Shown here in pieces: positions 6,098 through 13,869 of a DNA stretch of 13,970 nt. The stretch's first letter is position 1. Each line of letters opens with the position of its first letter. This stretch comes from SLQH01 sp964612995 (GTDB lineage: Bacteria > Planctomycetota > UBA11346): positions 1 to 13,970 of the forward strand of contig CAZTGE010000111.1 in NCBI GenBank assembly GCA_964612995.1, written 5' to 3'. Below the pieces are notes generated by a model that did no database searches, was not told the DNA's origin, and saw only the letters and a list, made by a program, of their open reading frames with translations. Made by a program: the position numbers and the translations under genes.

Positions 6098-7954
6098 ATG
6101 CCGCACATGACCCCTCCAGATCATGCGAGTGCGGCCGAGGCTGCCGCCGCCGCCGCCGCCGGCCTCGGTCGGCGGCGCAATTGGGCCTCGCTGTCGCGAT
6201 TGGTGTGCTTCGCCGCCCTGGCGTTCCTGTTCGTGGTCTCGATCCATGCGCAGAGCGTGTGGCCGATCCTGGGGGTGTTCGCGCTCGGCACCTGCTTCCT
6301 GCTGCTCGCCTTGTGGATCGCACGCATCGACGAGGCGGTCGATCGTCAACACCGGCTCGAGTCCTATCATCGCCACGGCCAGGATCGGATGGCCGGCCGC
6401 TGGAATCATGCCCAGGACGATGGCAGCGCGCGCATCGAGGGCTGGCACCCCTATGCGCGCGACCTCGATCTCATCGGCCCCGGCGGACTCTATCAGCTGC
6501 TCAACACCGCTGGCAGCGAGGCCGGGCGTTCGCGGCTGGCGGCCTGGTTGTTCGCCGATGGTGGCGAGGGTCAGGGCGAGCTCACGCGCGCACCGATGGT
6601 CCGCTCGCTGTGTCCGGCCCACGCCTGGCGGGCCGCACTCGCGGTCGGCGCTGGCGATCGTTCCCGGCACCGGGGGCCGGCGGCCAGCGATCCCTACGGC
6701 GCATGGGCCGCAGCGCCCGGTCCGCAGCCGCCCGCCTGGGTTGCGGTGCCGGTGTGGATCTTGCGGTTGTCGGGGGTGGCGTTGCTGGTCTCCGCGTTCA
6801 TCAATCTGGGTCCAGAGGGTCTGTGGCTGGCCTTGCTGGCGGTGGGCATCGCTTTCTATCCCGCCAACTGGTGGTGCATCCGTCGCCATGCGCGCAAGCT
6901 CGATCCCGAGCCGGCACGCGCTCAGGCGGCGATCCAGGCTCGGGCGCTGGAGCATCTCGCCGCCGCCCCGGCCGATGAGCCCGAGATCGATCGTCTGCGG
7001 CGCAGCGCGCAGGAGGGGGCCGCGGCCCTCGGCGAGCTGGCCCGGATCCTCGAGGCCCACGCCAAGCGCGCCAACGTGCTCTGGGCCCTGCTGGGGTCGA
7101 TCGTGGTCAACGAATGGCGCAACGTGCGGCGGCTCCATGCCTGGGCTCAGGCCCATGGCGCCAGGCGTGCACAGTGGATCGACACCCTCGGCCGTGGCGA
7201 GGCACTGGCCTGCCTCGCCACCTTCGCGGCGGAACAGGGCGGGGTCTGGCCCGAGCTCGCAGGCGCGGAGGATGGGGTGCTCGCGGTCACCGACCTCGCG
7301 CATCCCCTGCTGCCGCGCGATCAACGCGTAGGCAACGATCTGGTCTTGTCTCCGGGTCAGGTGCTGATGCTCACCGGCGCCAACGCCTCGGGCAAGAGCA
7401 CCTTTTTGCGCAGTTGTGCGCTGGCCATGCTGATGGCGCGGATGGGCCTGCCGGTCTGCGCTGCGAGCTGCCGCCTGCGGCCGATGCGCCTGGCCACGGT
7501 GATGCGGGTGCAGGACGACCTGCTCCACGGCCGCAGCCGGTTCCAGGCCGAGGTCGAGACCCTGCGCCGGGTGCTCGACCGGGTCGAGGCGGATCCGTCG
7601 GGCGTGATGCTGGTGCTCGACGAGATCCTCGGCGGGACCAACAGCCGCGAGCGGCACCTTGGCACCCGGGCGATCATCGAGCACCTCGCGGGCGGCGACG
7701 GCGTGGTGCTGGTCAGCACCCACGACCTCGAGCTTACCCGGCTGGCCGACGCTGCGCCCGAACGCTTCCACCTCGCCTACTTCGCCGACCGCGCGGTGCT
7801 CGAGCGCGATGCGGACGCCGAACAGACCGACACGGGCGCTGCCTGCGCCGATGTGGTGTTCGACTACCAGCTGCGCAGGGGGGTTCTGCAGAGCACCAAC
7901 GCTCTGCGCGTGATGCGCGCTGCGGGGTTGCCGGTCGAGGGTGCGCAGGGGTGA
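6098..7954 (+). CDS. membrane-anchored MutS-family ATPase
   Basis: A 618-aa protein with a C-terminal MutS ABC-type ATPase. It shows Walker A GANASGKST (427-435), a Q-rich/signature region (RVQDDLLHGRSRFQAEVETL), Walker B MLVLDE (D508, E509), GGTNSRERHLGTRA, and STHDLEL with the switch His. The N-terminal mismatch-binding domains of true MutS are absent. Instead there are four hydrophobic segments, about 35-49, 54-75, 218-236 and 243-259, giving two membrane hairpins around a cytosolic segment. Such MutS-like proteins occur in Bacteroidota and Planctomycetota, and their role is unknown; do not read it as mismatch repair. The start at 6098 has GGGGAG about 11 nt upstream. An imperfect Ala run (residues 12-21) comes from a GCC repeat at 6143-6160. 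The gene overlaps the next by 4 nt (GTGA), implying translational coupling. Confidence 0.85.
   Translation: MPHMTPPDHASAAEAAAAAAAGLGRRRNWASLSRLVCFAALAFLFVVSIHAQSVWPILGVFALGTCFLLLALWIARIDEAVDRQHRLESYHRHGQDRMAGRWNHAQDDGSARIEGWHPYARDLDLIGPGGLYQLLNTAGSEAGRSRLAAWLFADGGEGQGELTRAPMVRSLCPAHAWRAALAVGAGDRSRHRGPAASDPYGAWAAAPGPQPPAWVAVPVWILRLSGVALLVSAFINLGPEGLWLALLAVGIAFYPANWWCIRRHARKLDPEPARAQAAIQARALEHLAAAPADEPEIDRLRRSAQEGAAALGELARILEAHAKRANVLWALLGSIVVNEWRNVRRLHAWAQAHGARRAQWIDTLGRGEALACLATFAAEQGGVWPELAGAEDGVLAVTDLAHPLLPRDQRVGNDLVLSPGQVLMLTGANASGKSTFLRSCALAMLMARMGLPVCAASCRLRPMRLATVMRVQDDLLHGRSRFQAEVETLRRVLDRVEADPSGVMLVLDEILGGTNSRERHLGTRAIIEHLAGGDGVVLVSTHDLELTRLADAAPERFHLAYFADRAVLERDADAEQTDTGAACADVVFDYQLRRGVLQSTNALRVMRAAGLPVEGAQG
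6143..6160 (+). repeat. (GCC)6 trinucleotide repeat inside the MutS-like gene
   Basis: Six tandem GCC units encode part of an Ala run near the N-terminus. Unit gain or loss would keep the reading frame. No other tandem repeat was noticed in the window. Confidence 0.7.
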
Positions 7955-8439
7955 GCGAGCCGGACTACGCGCTCGAGGACGCGGCGCTGGTCCAGCGTTG
8001 CCGGGTGAGCGCCGGCCCATCAGGCGGGCCCGGCGGGCAGCATGCCAACCGCAACGCGACCGCTGTGCGTGTGGTGCATCCTTCGGGGGTCACAGCCGAA
8101 TGCGGTGGCATGCGCGAGCGCGGCGCCAATCGCAGCCGGGCCCTGCGCCGGCTGCGGCTGCGTCTGGCCTGCGCGCAGCGGGGTCAGGCCCAGCGTCGGT
8201 GGCTCGACGAGCGGCGCCAGGGCAAGCGGCTTCCGGTGACACCGAAGGCGCAGGGCTATCACCTGGTGGTCGCGGTCGCGCTCGATGCCCTCGCCCAGGC
8301 CGAGGGGCGGCTGGGCCCGGCGGCGGCCGGGCTCGACCTGTCCACCAGCCAGCTGACCCGGTTGCTGGTGGCCGACAAGGAGGTGCGCCAGGCCGCCGAC
8401 GCCCTGCGCGCGCAGCACGGGCACGGTCCGCTGCGATGA
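7951..8439 (+). CDS. RF-1-domain, GGQ peptide chain release factor-like protein
   Basis: A 162-aa protein with the class I release-factor catalytic motif SGGPGGQHANRN (24-35; GGQ at 28-30), whose Gln promotes peptidyl-tRNA hydrolysis in the ribosomal P-site. It lacks the codon-recognition domains of RF1/RF2 and the basic tail of ArfB. After the GGQ domain (to about 95) comes a helical region with LDLSTSQLTRLLVADKEV (128-145), which looks like a small helix-turn-helix module and is usual in the release-factor-like proteins of Planctomycetota and Verrucomicrobiota as I remember them. The start is GTG 7951, inside the TGA of the MutS-like gene; the open frame extends far upstream but only as an out-of-frame shadow. 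It overlaps folK by 4 nt (ATGA). A ribosome-rescue role is likely but unproven. Confidence 0.8.
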   Translation: MSEPDYALEDAALVQRCRVSAGPSGGPGGQHANRNATAVRVVHPSGVTAECGGMRERGANRSRALRRLRLRLACAQRGQAQRRWLDERRQGKRLPVTPKAQGYHLVVAVALDALAQAEGRLGPAAAGLDLSTSQLTRLLVADKEVRQAADALRAQHGHGPLR

Positions 8440-8936
8440 GGCGCTTCGCGATCGGAGTCGGCGCCAACCTCGGCGATCGCGCGCAGACCATCGCGCATGC
8501 GGTGAGCCTGGTGCGTGAGGCGGGGCTCGCGGTCGAGGCCGAAGCGCCGCTGATCGAGACCACGGCCGTCGGCGGGCCGAGCGGTCAGCCGCCGTACCTC
8601 AACGGCGCCTGGGTGATCGCCGCCGGGCGGGGGCCGCGCGCCGTGTTGCAGCGGCTGTTGGCGGTCGAGCGCACGCTCGGTCGGCAGCGCACCCGGCGGT
8701 GGGGCCCGCGGACGATCGATCTGGATCTGCTCCTCGCCGAAGACGGGGCCGTGCTCGAGACCCCGGAGCTGGTCCTGCCGCACCCGCGACTGCATCTGCG
8801 CCGCTTCGTGCTCGAACCGCTCTCGGCGGTGGCGGGCGAGTGGCACCATCCTATACTGCGCGCGAGCGTGGAGGAGCTGCGGTGGCGGCTGGAACAAGGA
8901 ACACAGGCGCTGGAGGTGGCGGACGACGCAACCTGA
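8436..8936 (+). CDS. folK: 2-amino-4-hydroxy-6-hydroxymethyldihydropteridine diphosphokinase (HPPK)
   Basis: A 166-aa folate-pathway enzyme that transfers pyrophosphate from ATP to 6-hydroxymethyl-7,8-dihydropterin. Family motifs in order: GVGANLGDR (7-15), PYLNGAWVI (53-61), RWGPRTIDLDLLL (88-100) with the two magnesium ligands D95 and D97, and LPHPRLHLRRFVLEPL (114-129). Length is typical of the E. coli enzyme. The ATG overlaps the stop of the release-factor-like gene (ATGA), which fixes the start. Its 3' end overlaps the deoxynucleoside kinase gene by about 55 nt and contains that gene's ribosome-binding site. Confidence 0.93.
   Translation: MRRFAIGVGANLGDRAQTIAHAVSLVREAGLAVEAEAPLIETTAVGGPSGQPPYLNGAWVIAAGRGPRAVLQRLLAVERTLGRQRTRRWGPRTIDLDLLLAEDGAVLETPELVLPHPRLHLRRFVLEPLSAVAGEWHHPILRASVEELRWRLEQGTQALEVADDAT
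8870..8876 (+). promoter_or_regulatory. Shine-Dalgarno sequence of the deoxynucleoside kinase gene
   Basis: GGAGGAG lies inside the 3' end of folK, 5 nt before the GTG at 8882. It is one of the strongest ribosome-binding sites in the window and is why GTG 8882 was chosen as the start. Confidence 0.6.
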
Positions 8937-9553
8937 AGATCGCCTTCGAGGGCGTGATCGGGGTCGGCAAGACCACCCTCGCGCAGGCCCTGGCCGAAGA
9001 GCTCGGCGCGGTGCGGCTGTTCGAGGACGAGATCCACAATCCCTACCTCAAATCCTTCTACAAGCACCGCTCCCGCTACGCGCTGCCGTGCCAGCTGTAT
9101 TTTCTCGAGGCGCGTCTGGCCCAGTTCGCGCGCAACCTGCCGTACGGCGTGCCGGTGGTCGCCGACCACAGCATGATCAAGGAACGCCTGTTCGCCGATG
9201 TGAATCTGGAAGGCGAGGATCGTGCACTGTACTTCCGCCTCCATGAGCGCCTGGCGAGCCAGGCCGGGTTCACGCCCGAGGTGGTCGTCTACCTCTCGGC
9301 CCCGCTCGACGAGGTCAAACAGCGCATTCGCGCTCGCGGACGACGGATGGAGAATGCCATCGACGTCGGCTACCTCCACGCCCTGATCGAGGCCTATCAC
9401 CAGTGGTTCGCCGAGGTCGAGGACCGGCTCGAACGCGTGGTGGTGATCAACGCCGATGGTGCCGGGCTGGCCAACGACCGCGGCGCGGTGGCTCGCCTCG
9501 CCGACGCCTGCGCCGCGGCGCGGCCGGGGATCCAGTACTGCAATCCGCGCTGA
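8882..9553 (+). CDS. deoxynucleoside kinase (deoxyadenosine/deoxyguanosine kinase family)
   Basis: A 223-aa P-loop kinase predicted to phosphorylate deoxynucleosides in salvage. It has the Walker A motif GVIGVGKTT (24-32), FEDEIHNPYLKSFY (47-60) with the family's catalytic-acid and NPYL region, RYALPCQLYFLEAR (65-78), the DHSMIKERLFADVNL segment (95-109) in place of the usual E-R-S motif, and an Arg-rich LID RIRARGRR (148-155). The GTG start gives a Gly-rich leader of about 17 residues before the fold begins at LKIAFEG. No ATG exists nearby, and a start near 8933 would need CTG. Pairing of folK with this kinase family is known in Bacteroidota and PVC bacteria. Base preference cannot be read from the sequence. 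Confidence 0.82.
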   Translation: MAAGTRNTGAGGGGRRNLKIAFEGVIGVGKTTLAQALAEELGAVRLFEDEIHNPYLKSFYKHRSRYALPCQLYFLEARLAQFARNLPYGVPVVADHSMIKERLFADVNLEGEDRALYFRLHERLASQAGFTPEVVVYLSAPLDEVKQRIRARGRRMENAIDVGYLHALIEAYHQWFAEVEDRLERVVVINADGAGLANDRGAVARLADACAAARPGIQYCNPR

Positions 9554-9586
9554 GCGCCACTGCGCCGGGCGCGACAGCGCGGGGGC

Positions 9587-9613
9587 TTGCGTGGCCGACC
9601 GTGGCGCTACGCT
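9587..9613 (+). promoter_or_regulatory. possible promoter of ffh
   Basis: TTGCGT (9587-9592) and TACGCT (9608-9613) lie in the 118-bp gap before ffh. The 15-bp spacing is short for a sigma70 promoter, so support is weak. The same gap holds a CCTGC/GCAGG inverted repeat downstream of the hexamers. The gap shows nothing else. Confidence 0.2.
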
Positions 9614-9671
9614 GCAGGCCTGCTTCCCGTCAAGGCAGGTTCGTCGCCCTCAGCGGCGCGTGGTTGAATCC

Positions 9672-11141
9672 ATGTTCGATGCGATTTCCGAACGGCTGTC
9701 GGGTATTTTCGACAAGCTCCGCTACGGCGGCAAGCTCACCGAAGACAACATCAAGGAAGGCCTGCGCGAGGTCCGGCGGGCGCTGCTCGAGGCCGATGTC
9801 AATGTCCAGGTGGTGCGCGATTTCCTCCAGCGGGTCAGCGACCGCGCAATCGGCGAAGAGGTGGTCAAGGGGATCGATCCGGGCCAGCAGGTGGTCCAGA
9901 TCGTCCACGACGAGCTCATCGCGCTGATGGGCGAACCGGACAACACGATCCCCCAGGCCAAGAACGGGCCGACGGTGATCCTCATGGCCGGCCTGCAGGG
10001 CTCGGGCAAGACGACCTCGGCGGCCAAGCTGGCGCTGCACTGCATGCGCGACCTCGACAAGCGGCCGATGATGGTCGCCGGCGACCTCCAACGCCCGGCT
10101 GCGATCGAGCAGCTCAAGATCCTCGGTGAGCAGATCGGGGTACCGGTATTCCACGAACCCGGCCACACCCCGCCCGAGCTGTGCGAGAAGGCGCTCGCGG
10201 TCGCCGAGGCCGACAATCGCGACGTGCTGATCCTCGACACCGCCGGCCGGCTGCACATCGACGACGTGCTGATGCAGGAGGTCGCGGACATCTCGCGTCG
10301 AACCAATCCGACGCAGACCTACCTGGTGGTCGACGCGATGACCGGTCAGGACGCGGTCAACTCGGCCAAGGCCTTCAACGAACGGCTCGAGCTCGATGGC
10401 GTGGTCTTCACCAAGCTCGACGGCGATACCCGCGGCGGCGCGATCGTCTCGCTGCGCCACATCATCGGCAAGCCGATCAAGTTCGTCGGTCTGGGCGAGA
10501 AGATCGAGCCGCTGCAGCCGTTCCACCCCGACCGCTACGCCCGGCGGATCCTCGGTATGGGCGACATCCTCTCCTTTGTCGAGAAAGCGCAGCAGGCGAT
10601 CGACGAGGACGAGGCGGAGAGGCTCGAGCAGAAATTCCTCAAGAACAAGTTCGATCTCGAAGACTTCAGGACCCAGCTACAGGCGATCCAGAACATGGGG
10701 TCGATCAAGGATCTGCTGGGGATGATTCCGGGGGTCGGTTCCAAGTTCAAGCAGCTCAATGTGGATGAGAGCGTGTTCAGACGCTACTCGGCGATCATCT
10801 CCTCGATGACCCCGGCCGAACGCGGCGCGCCGCACCTGATCGACATGAGCCGGCGCCGGCGCATCGCCAACGGTTCGGGCTGCAGCACGCACGACGTGCA
10901 GACGATGCTCAAGCAGTTCACGACCATGAAGAAGATGATGGGCAAGTTCGGCGATATGCAGGAAATGGTCGGCAAGCTGCCGGACCAGGACGAACTGACC
11001 CCTGATCAGCTGGCCAACCCGCAGGGCTACATGCCCAACCCCAATCGCCTGTTCGCCAAACGCCAGGACAAGAAACAGGAACGCAAGGTCAAGCAGATGA
11101 AGAAGAAGAAGCGCCAGCAGAAGAGGAAATCCCGCAAATAG
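9672..11141 (+). CDS. ffh: signal recognition particle protein Ffh
   Basis: A 489-aa SRP54-type GTPase that binds signal peptides of nascent membrane proteins and 4.5S RNA and docks on FtsY. The N domain has ALLEADVN (37-44). The G domain has GLQGSGKTT (107-115), DTAGRLH (189-195) and TKLDGDTRGG (247-256). The M domain (about 320-425) has the RNA-binding SRRRRIANGSG (393-403) and Met-rich helices (MLKQFTTMKKMMGK). DLQRPAAIEQL (138-148) departs from the common D-x-YRPAA form and recalls planctomycete Ffh. The C-terminal tail (463-489) is very Lys/Arg-rich and extends past the usual end. The ATG at 9672 fits the family N-terminus MFDAISERL but has no obvious Shine-Dalgarno sequence. The usual neighbours rpsP-rimM-trmD are absent. 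Confidence 0.97.
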   Translation: MFDAISERLSGIFDKLRYGGKLTEDNIKEGLREVRRALLEADVNVQVVRDFLQRVSDRAIGEEVVKGIDPGQQVVQIVHDELIALMGEPDNTIPQAKNGPTVILMAGLQGSGKTTSAAKLALHCMRDLDKRPMMVAGDLQRPAAIEQLKILGEQIGVPVFHEPGHTPPELCEKALAVAEADNRDVLILDTAGRLHIDDVLMQEVADISRRTNPTQTYLVVDAMTGQDAVNSAKAFNERLELDGVVFTKLDGDTRGGAIVSLRHIIGKPIKFVGLGEKIEPLQPFHPDRYARRILGMGDILSFVEKAQQAIDEDEAERLEQKFLKNKFDLEDFRTQLQAIQNMGSIKDLLGMIPGVGSKFKQLNVDESVFRRYSAIISSMTPAERGAPHLIDMSRRRRIANGSGCSTHDVQTMLKQFTTMKKMMGKFGDMQEMVGKLPDQDELTPDQLANPQGYMPNPNRLFAKRQDKKQERKVKQMKKKKRQQKRKSRK

Positions 11142-11174
11142 CGCTACGGACCGGGCGTCCGGAAGGGTGGGAGC

Positions 11175-13208
11175 ATGACGCTCGCTGCTGACGACAAACT
11201 GCGCTTCGGCGTGTGCTGGTATCCCGAGCAATGGGACGAGCCGGTGCGCATGGCGCGCGATCTCGGGTTGATGGTCGAACTCGGCATCGATTGCGTGCGT
11301 CTGTTCGAGGGGGCCTGGGCGACGATCGAGCCCGAGCAGGGATGCTTCGACTGGTCCTTCACCGACCGCGTGCTCGCCGCCTGCGCCGAACACGGCATGG
11401 GCGTCATCCTCGGTACCCCGACCTACTGCCCGCCGGCCTGGCTCGCGGAACGTTACCCCGAGGCAGTCGCCCGGCGTAGTGACGGCACGCGCTGGTATCG
11501 TCACAGCCGGCGGATGTACGACTACACCGACCCGGACTACCGTGCTTGTTGCCGCTCGGTGGTCGAGCACATGGCCGTGCGCTACGCCGGCCATCCGCGG
11601 GTCTGGGCCTGGCAACTCGACAACGAGATCTGGTGTCACATGGACAGCCTGTGGGGACGGCGGGTGCGCCGTCGTTTCCAGGACTGGCTGCGCCAGGCCT
11701 ACGGCGAGATCGGCGAGCTCAACGTGGCCTGGGGCCTGCGCTTCTGGTCCAACCAGCTCAGCGATTTCGATCAGGTCGATCTACCGGGTCCGACGCCGGC
11801 CCACCACAACCACCATCAGCTCGCAGACTACCGTAATTTCCTCTCTGACCTGGCGATCGGCTTCCTGCGCGAGCAGGCGGCGATCATCAAGCGCGCTGCG
11901 CCCGAGGCGCGGGTGCTGCACAACTGCCCCTTCGACCCGGTGGATCGCGCCGCCCTGCTCGCTGTGCTCGACATCTACGGTCACGATCACTACCCCGCGT
12001 TCGCGCGGGACCCGATCCGTGTCGGCTGCAAGGGGCTCGATTTCGGTCGCTTCCGCGGCCACGCCAAGCGGCTGTGGGTGATCGAGCAGCAGGCCAGCCA
12101 GGTCGGGCAGACATCCTATCGTCTGCCGGCTGCGCCGCCGGGGACCCTCGGCGCGGCTGCGGTGCAGAGCATCGGTCATGGTGCGGATCTGATCTGCTGG
12201 TTCCGCTGGCGGACCTTCCCCGCGGCCCAGGAGACCAACTGGGGCGGGCTGCTGCCGCACTGGGGCGAACCCGGCCGGCATTACGATGAGGCCCTGGAGC
12301 TGATCGCCGCGCTCAAGCCCCATGTCGGGGTCATCGCCCGTACTCGGGCGCTGGTCAGCGTGGCCCGGCTGCTGTCCTTCGGCCAGGACCAGGCACATCG
12401 GGTGGAGCCGTGGATCGCCGAGACCCTCGGCGATCCCGAGATCGGGCGCGAGGCGCTGCGCTCGCTCAATCTCAACGAGGATCAGATCCGCATCGAAGAT
12501 CTCGAGCCCGGCGGTCCCTACAGCGTGGCCCTGTTGCCCCACGCCGTCGGTGTCGACGAGGATCAGGCCTTCGCCCTCGACCGTTGGGTCGACGCTGGCG
12601 GCGAACTGGTGGTCGGACCGTTGGCGGGGCATCGCGACGCCGCGCTGCACGGTCCGCGGCTGCAGCCGCCGCCCGGTCCGCTCGGCGCCGTGACCGGTAC
12701 GCGCAATCCGGAGAGCACCACCTTGCACGAGCCGGCGGTGATCCACGGCGTGGTCTGTGGTCAGCGGATGGCGGCGATGCGCTACGCCGAGGTGATCGAG
12801 CCGGATCCGGAATCCGACGCCGAGGTGGTCGCGACCTATCTCACCGACTGGCTGGCCGGCAAGCCGGCGGTGACCGTCCGCCAGCACGGTCGGGGGCGGG
12901 TGTTCCACTGCGGGGTGGCGCTGGCGCCGGCGGTGCTGCAGTGGCTGTGGGAGGAGCAGGGGCTTTCCGCGCCGGATCTAGCGGTGGTGACCCACGAGCC
13001 GGCAGCCGAAGTGCTCACGCGTAGCTGCGAGGACTACAACATCCACTGCGTGATCAACCACGGCTCCGGTCCGGCGGTGTTCCACGTGCGGCGGGTGCTC
13101 GCCGACCTGCTCACCGGCGCGGCGGTGACCAACTCGTTCACGCTCCAGCCCTATCGCTGGCGGATCCTGCGCGAGTATCTCGGCGATGCTACCGGTGCCC
13201 GCGACTGA
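11175..13208 (+). CDS. GH42 beta-galactosidase
   Basis: A 677-aa glycoside hydrolase, the normal length of family 42, which removes terminal beta-galactose. The N-terminal TIM barrel opens with FGVCWYPEQW and contains DNEIW with the acid/base E151, WVIEQQAS with the likely nucleophile E304, and HGADLICWFRWRT. A trimerisation/GATase-like domain (about 390-600) and a small beta domain complete the fold. No signal peptide is visible, so it is probably cytosolic and acts on imported oligosaccharides such as galactan fragments. The ATG at 11175 has AGGG 7 nt upstream. It lies 33 bp after ffh, with a CGGAC/GTCCG stem between them. Its 3' end overlaps the methyltransferase gene by 23 nt. Family membership is clear; the natural substrate is not. 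Confidence 0.92.
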   Translation: MTLAADDKLRFGVCWYPEQWDEPVRMARDLGLMVELGIDCVRLFEGAWATIEPEQGCFDWSFTDRVLAACAEHGMGVILGTPTYCPPAWLAERYPEAVARRSDGTRWYRHSRRMYDYTDPDYRACCRSVVEHMAVRYAGHPRVWAWQLDNEIWCHMDSLWGRRVRRRFQDWLRQAYGEIGELNVAWGLRFWSNQLSDFDQVDLPGPTPAHHNHHQLADYRNFLSDLAIGFLREQAAIIKRAAPEARVLHNCPFDPVDRAALLAVLDIYGHDHYPAFARDPIRVGCKGLDFGRFRGHAKRLWVIEQQASQVGQTSYRLPAAPPGTLGAAAVQSIGHGADLICWFRWRTFPAAQETNWGGLLPHWGEPGRHYDEALELIAALKPHVGVIARTRALVSVARLLSFGQDQAHRVEPWIAETLGDPEIGREALRSLNLNEDQIRIEDLEPGGPYSVALLPHAVGVDEDQAFALDRWVDAGGELVVGPLAGHRDAALHGPRLQPPPGPLGAVTGTRNPESTTLHEPAVIHGVVCGQRMAAMRYAEVIEPDPESDAEVVATYLTDWLAGKPAVTVRQHGRGRVFHCGVALAPAVLQWLWEEQGLSAPDLAVVTHEPAAEVLTRSCEDYNIHCVINHGSGPAVFHVRRVLADLLTGAAVTNSFTLQPYRWRILREYLGDATGARD

Positions 13209-13869
13209 GGCGGCGCGGCTGGGGCCGCGTCTGGCCGCGGTACAGGGCTTGCTCGACGACGGGTTCGGCATCGTGCTCGACATCGGCTGCGATCACGGCG
13301 ATCTGGTGGTCGCGCTGGGCGCGGCGGGCCGTCCGGCGGTGGGAGTCGAGCTCAGGCCACACCTGGTCGCAGCGCTGCGTGACCGCGGAGCGGCGGCGGT
13401 GCTCGGCGACGGCTTCCGCTGCGCGGCCGGGGGCTGGCTTGGCGGTCAGCAGGCCGTGCTCGCTGGGCTGGGCGAGGAGCGGATCCTGGCCATCCTCGAG
13501 CGCGATCGCGAGCGGGCCCGCCGTTGCCGGCGGGTGATCCTGTGTCCGAGCACCCGCCGTGGTGGCCTGCGCCCGGCGCTCGCGACGCAGGGCTGGCGGA
13601 TCCTGGACGAGGATCTGGTCGAGCGCGCGGGGCGCTGGTACGAGGTGCTCGCCATCACGACCGGGACGGAACCGGCGCAGGGGGCCGAGCTGCTGGTCGG
13701 TCCGCGCCTGATCGCGACGCGGCATCCGTGCCTGCCCGCCTTTCTCGACGCCCAGCTCGCGCTGCCGGCCGCGACCGGCTCGCGCGCACCGGCGTACCGG
13801 GCCTGGATCGACGCCTGCCGCGCAGTGCGCGCGCGTCAGGCCTCCGGCCGGGAGCGACGGCCGGTATGA
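13186..13869 (+). CDS. TrmK-like tRNA (adenine-N1) methyltransferase
   Basis: A 227-aa class I SAM-dependent methyltransferase like TrmK (COG2384), which methylates A22 in tRNA. The start LGPRLAAVQGLL, the SAM-binding VLDIGCDHGDLVVAL (30-44), the GDGFRC loop, AGLGEERILAIL in place of the family's AGMGG-x-x-I-x-x-IL, and GWRILDEDLVERAGRWYEVLAI all align with TrmK by eye. The region RVILCPSTRRGGLR replaces the family's QP-N segment. The protein is thus divergent, and its tRNA target is uncertain. ATG 13186 lies inside the GH42 gene; GTG 13195 is an alternative start, and neither has a clear Shine-Dalgarno sequence. It has no functional link to GH42 that I can see. Confidence 0.75.
   Translation: MLPVPATEAARLGPRLAAVQGLLDDGFGIVLDIGCDHGDLVVALGAAGRPAVGVELRPHLVAALRDRGAAAVLGDGFRCAAGGWLGGQQAVLAGLGEERILAILERDRERARRCRRVILCPSTRRGGLRPALATQGWRILDEDLVERAGRWYEVLAITTGTEPAQGAELLVGPRLIATRHPCLPAFLDAQLALPAATGSRAPAYRAWIDACRAVRARQASGRERRPV

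Noticed and set aside
6098..7954. Annotation as DNA mismatch repair protein MutS
   Set aside because: The mismatch-recognition and connector domains are missing and membrane segments are present; only the ATPase is shared.
5957..8020. 687-codon minus-strand open frame opposite the MutS-like gene
   Set aside because: It spans the divergent promoter region and runs into the amidase gene's 5' end in a different frame; low-complexity composition, no domain, while the plus strand has an intact ATPase.
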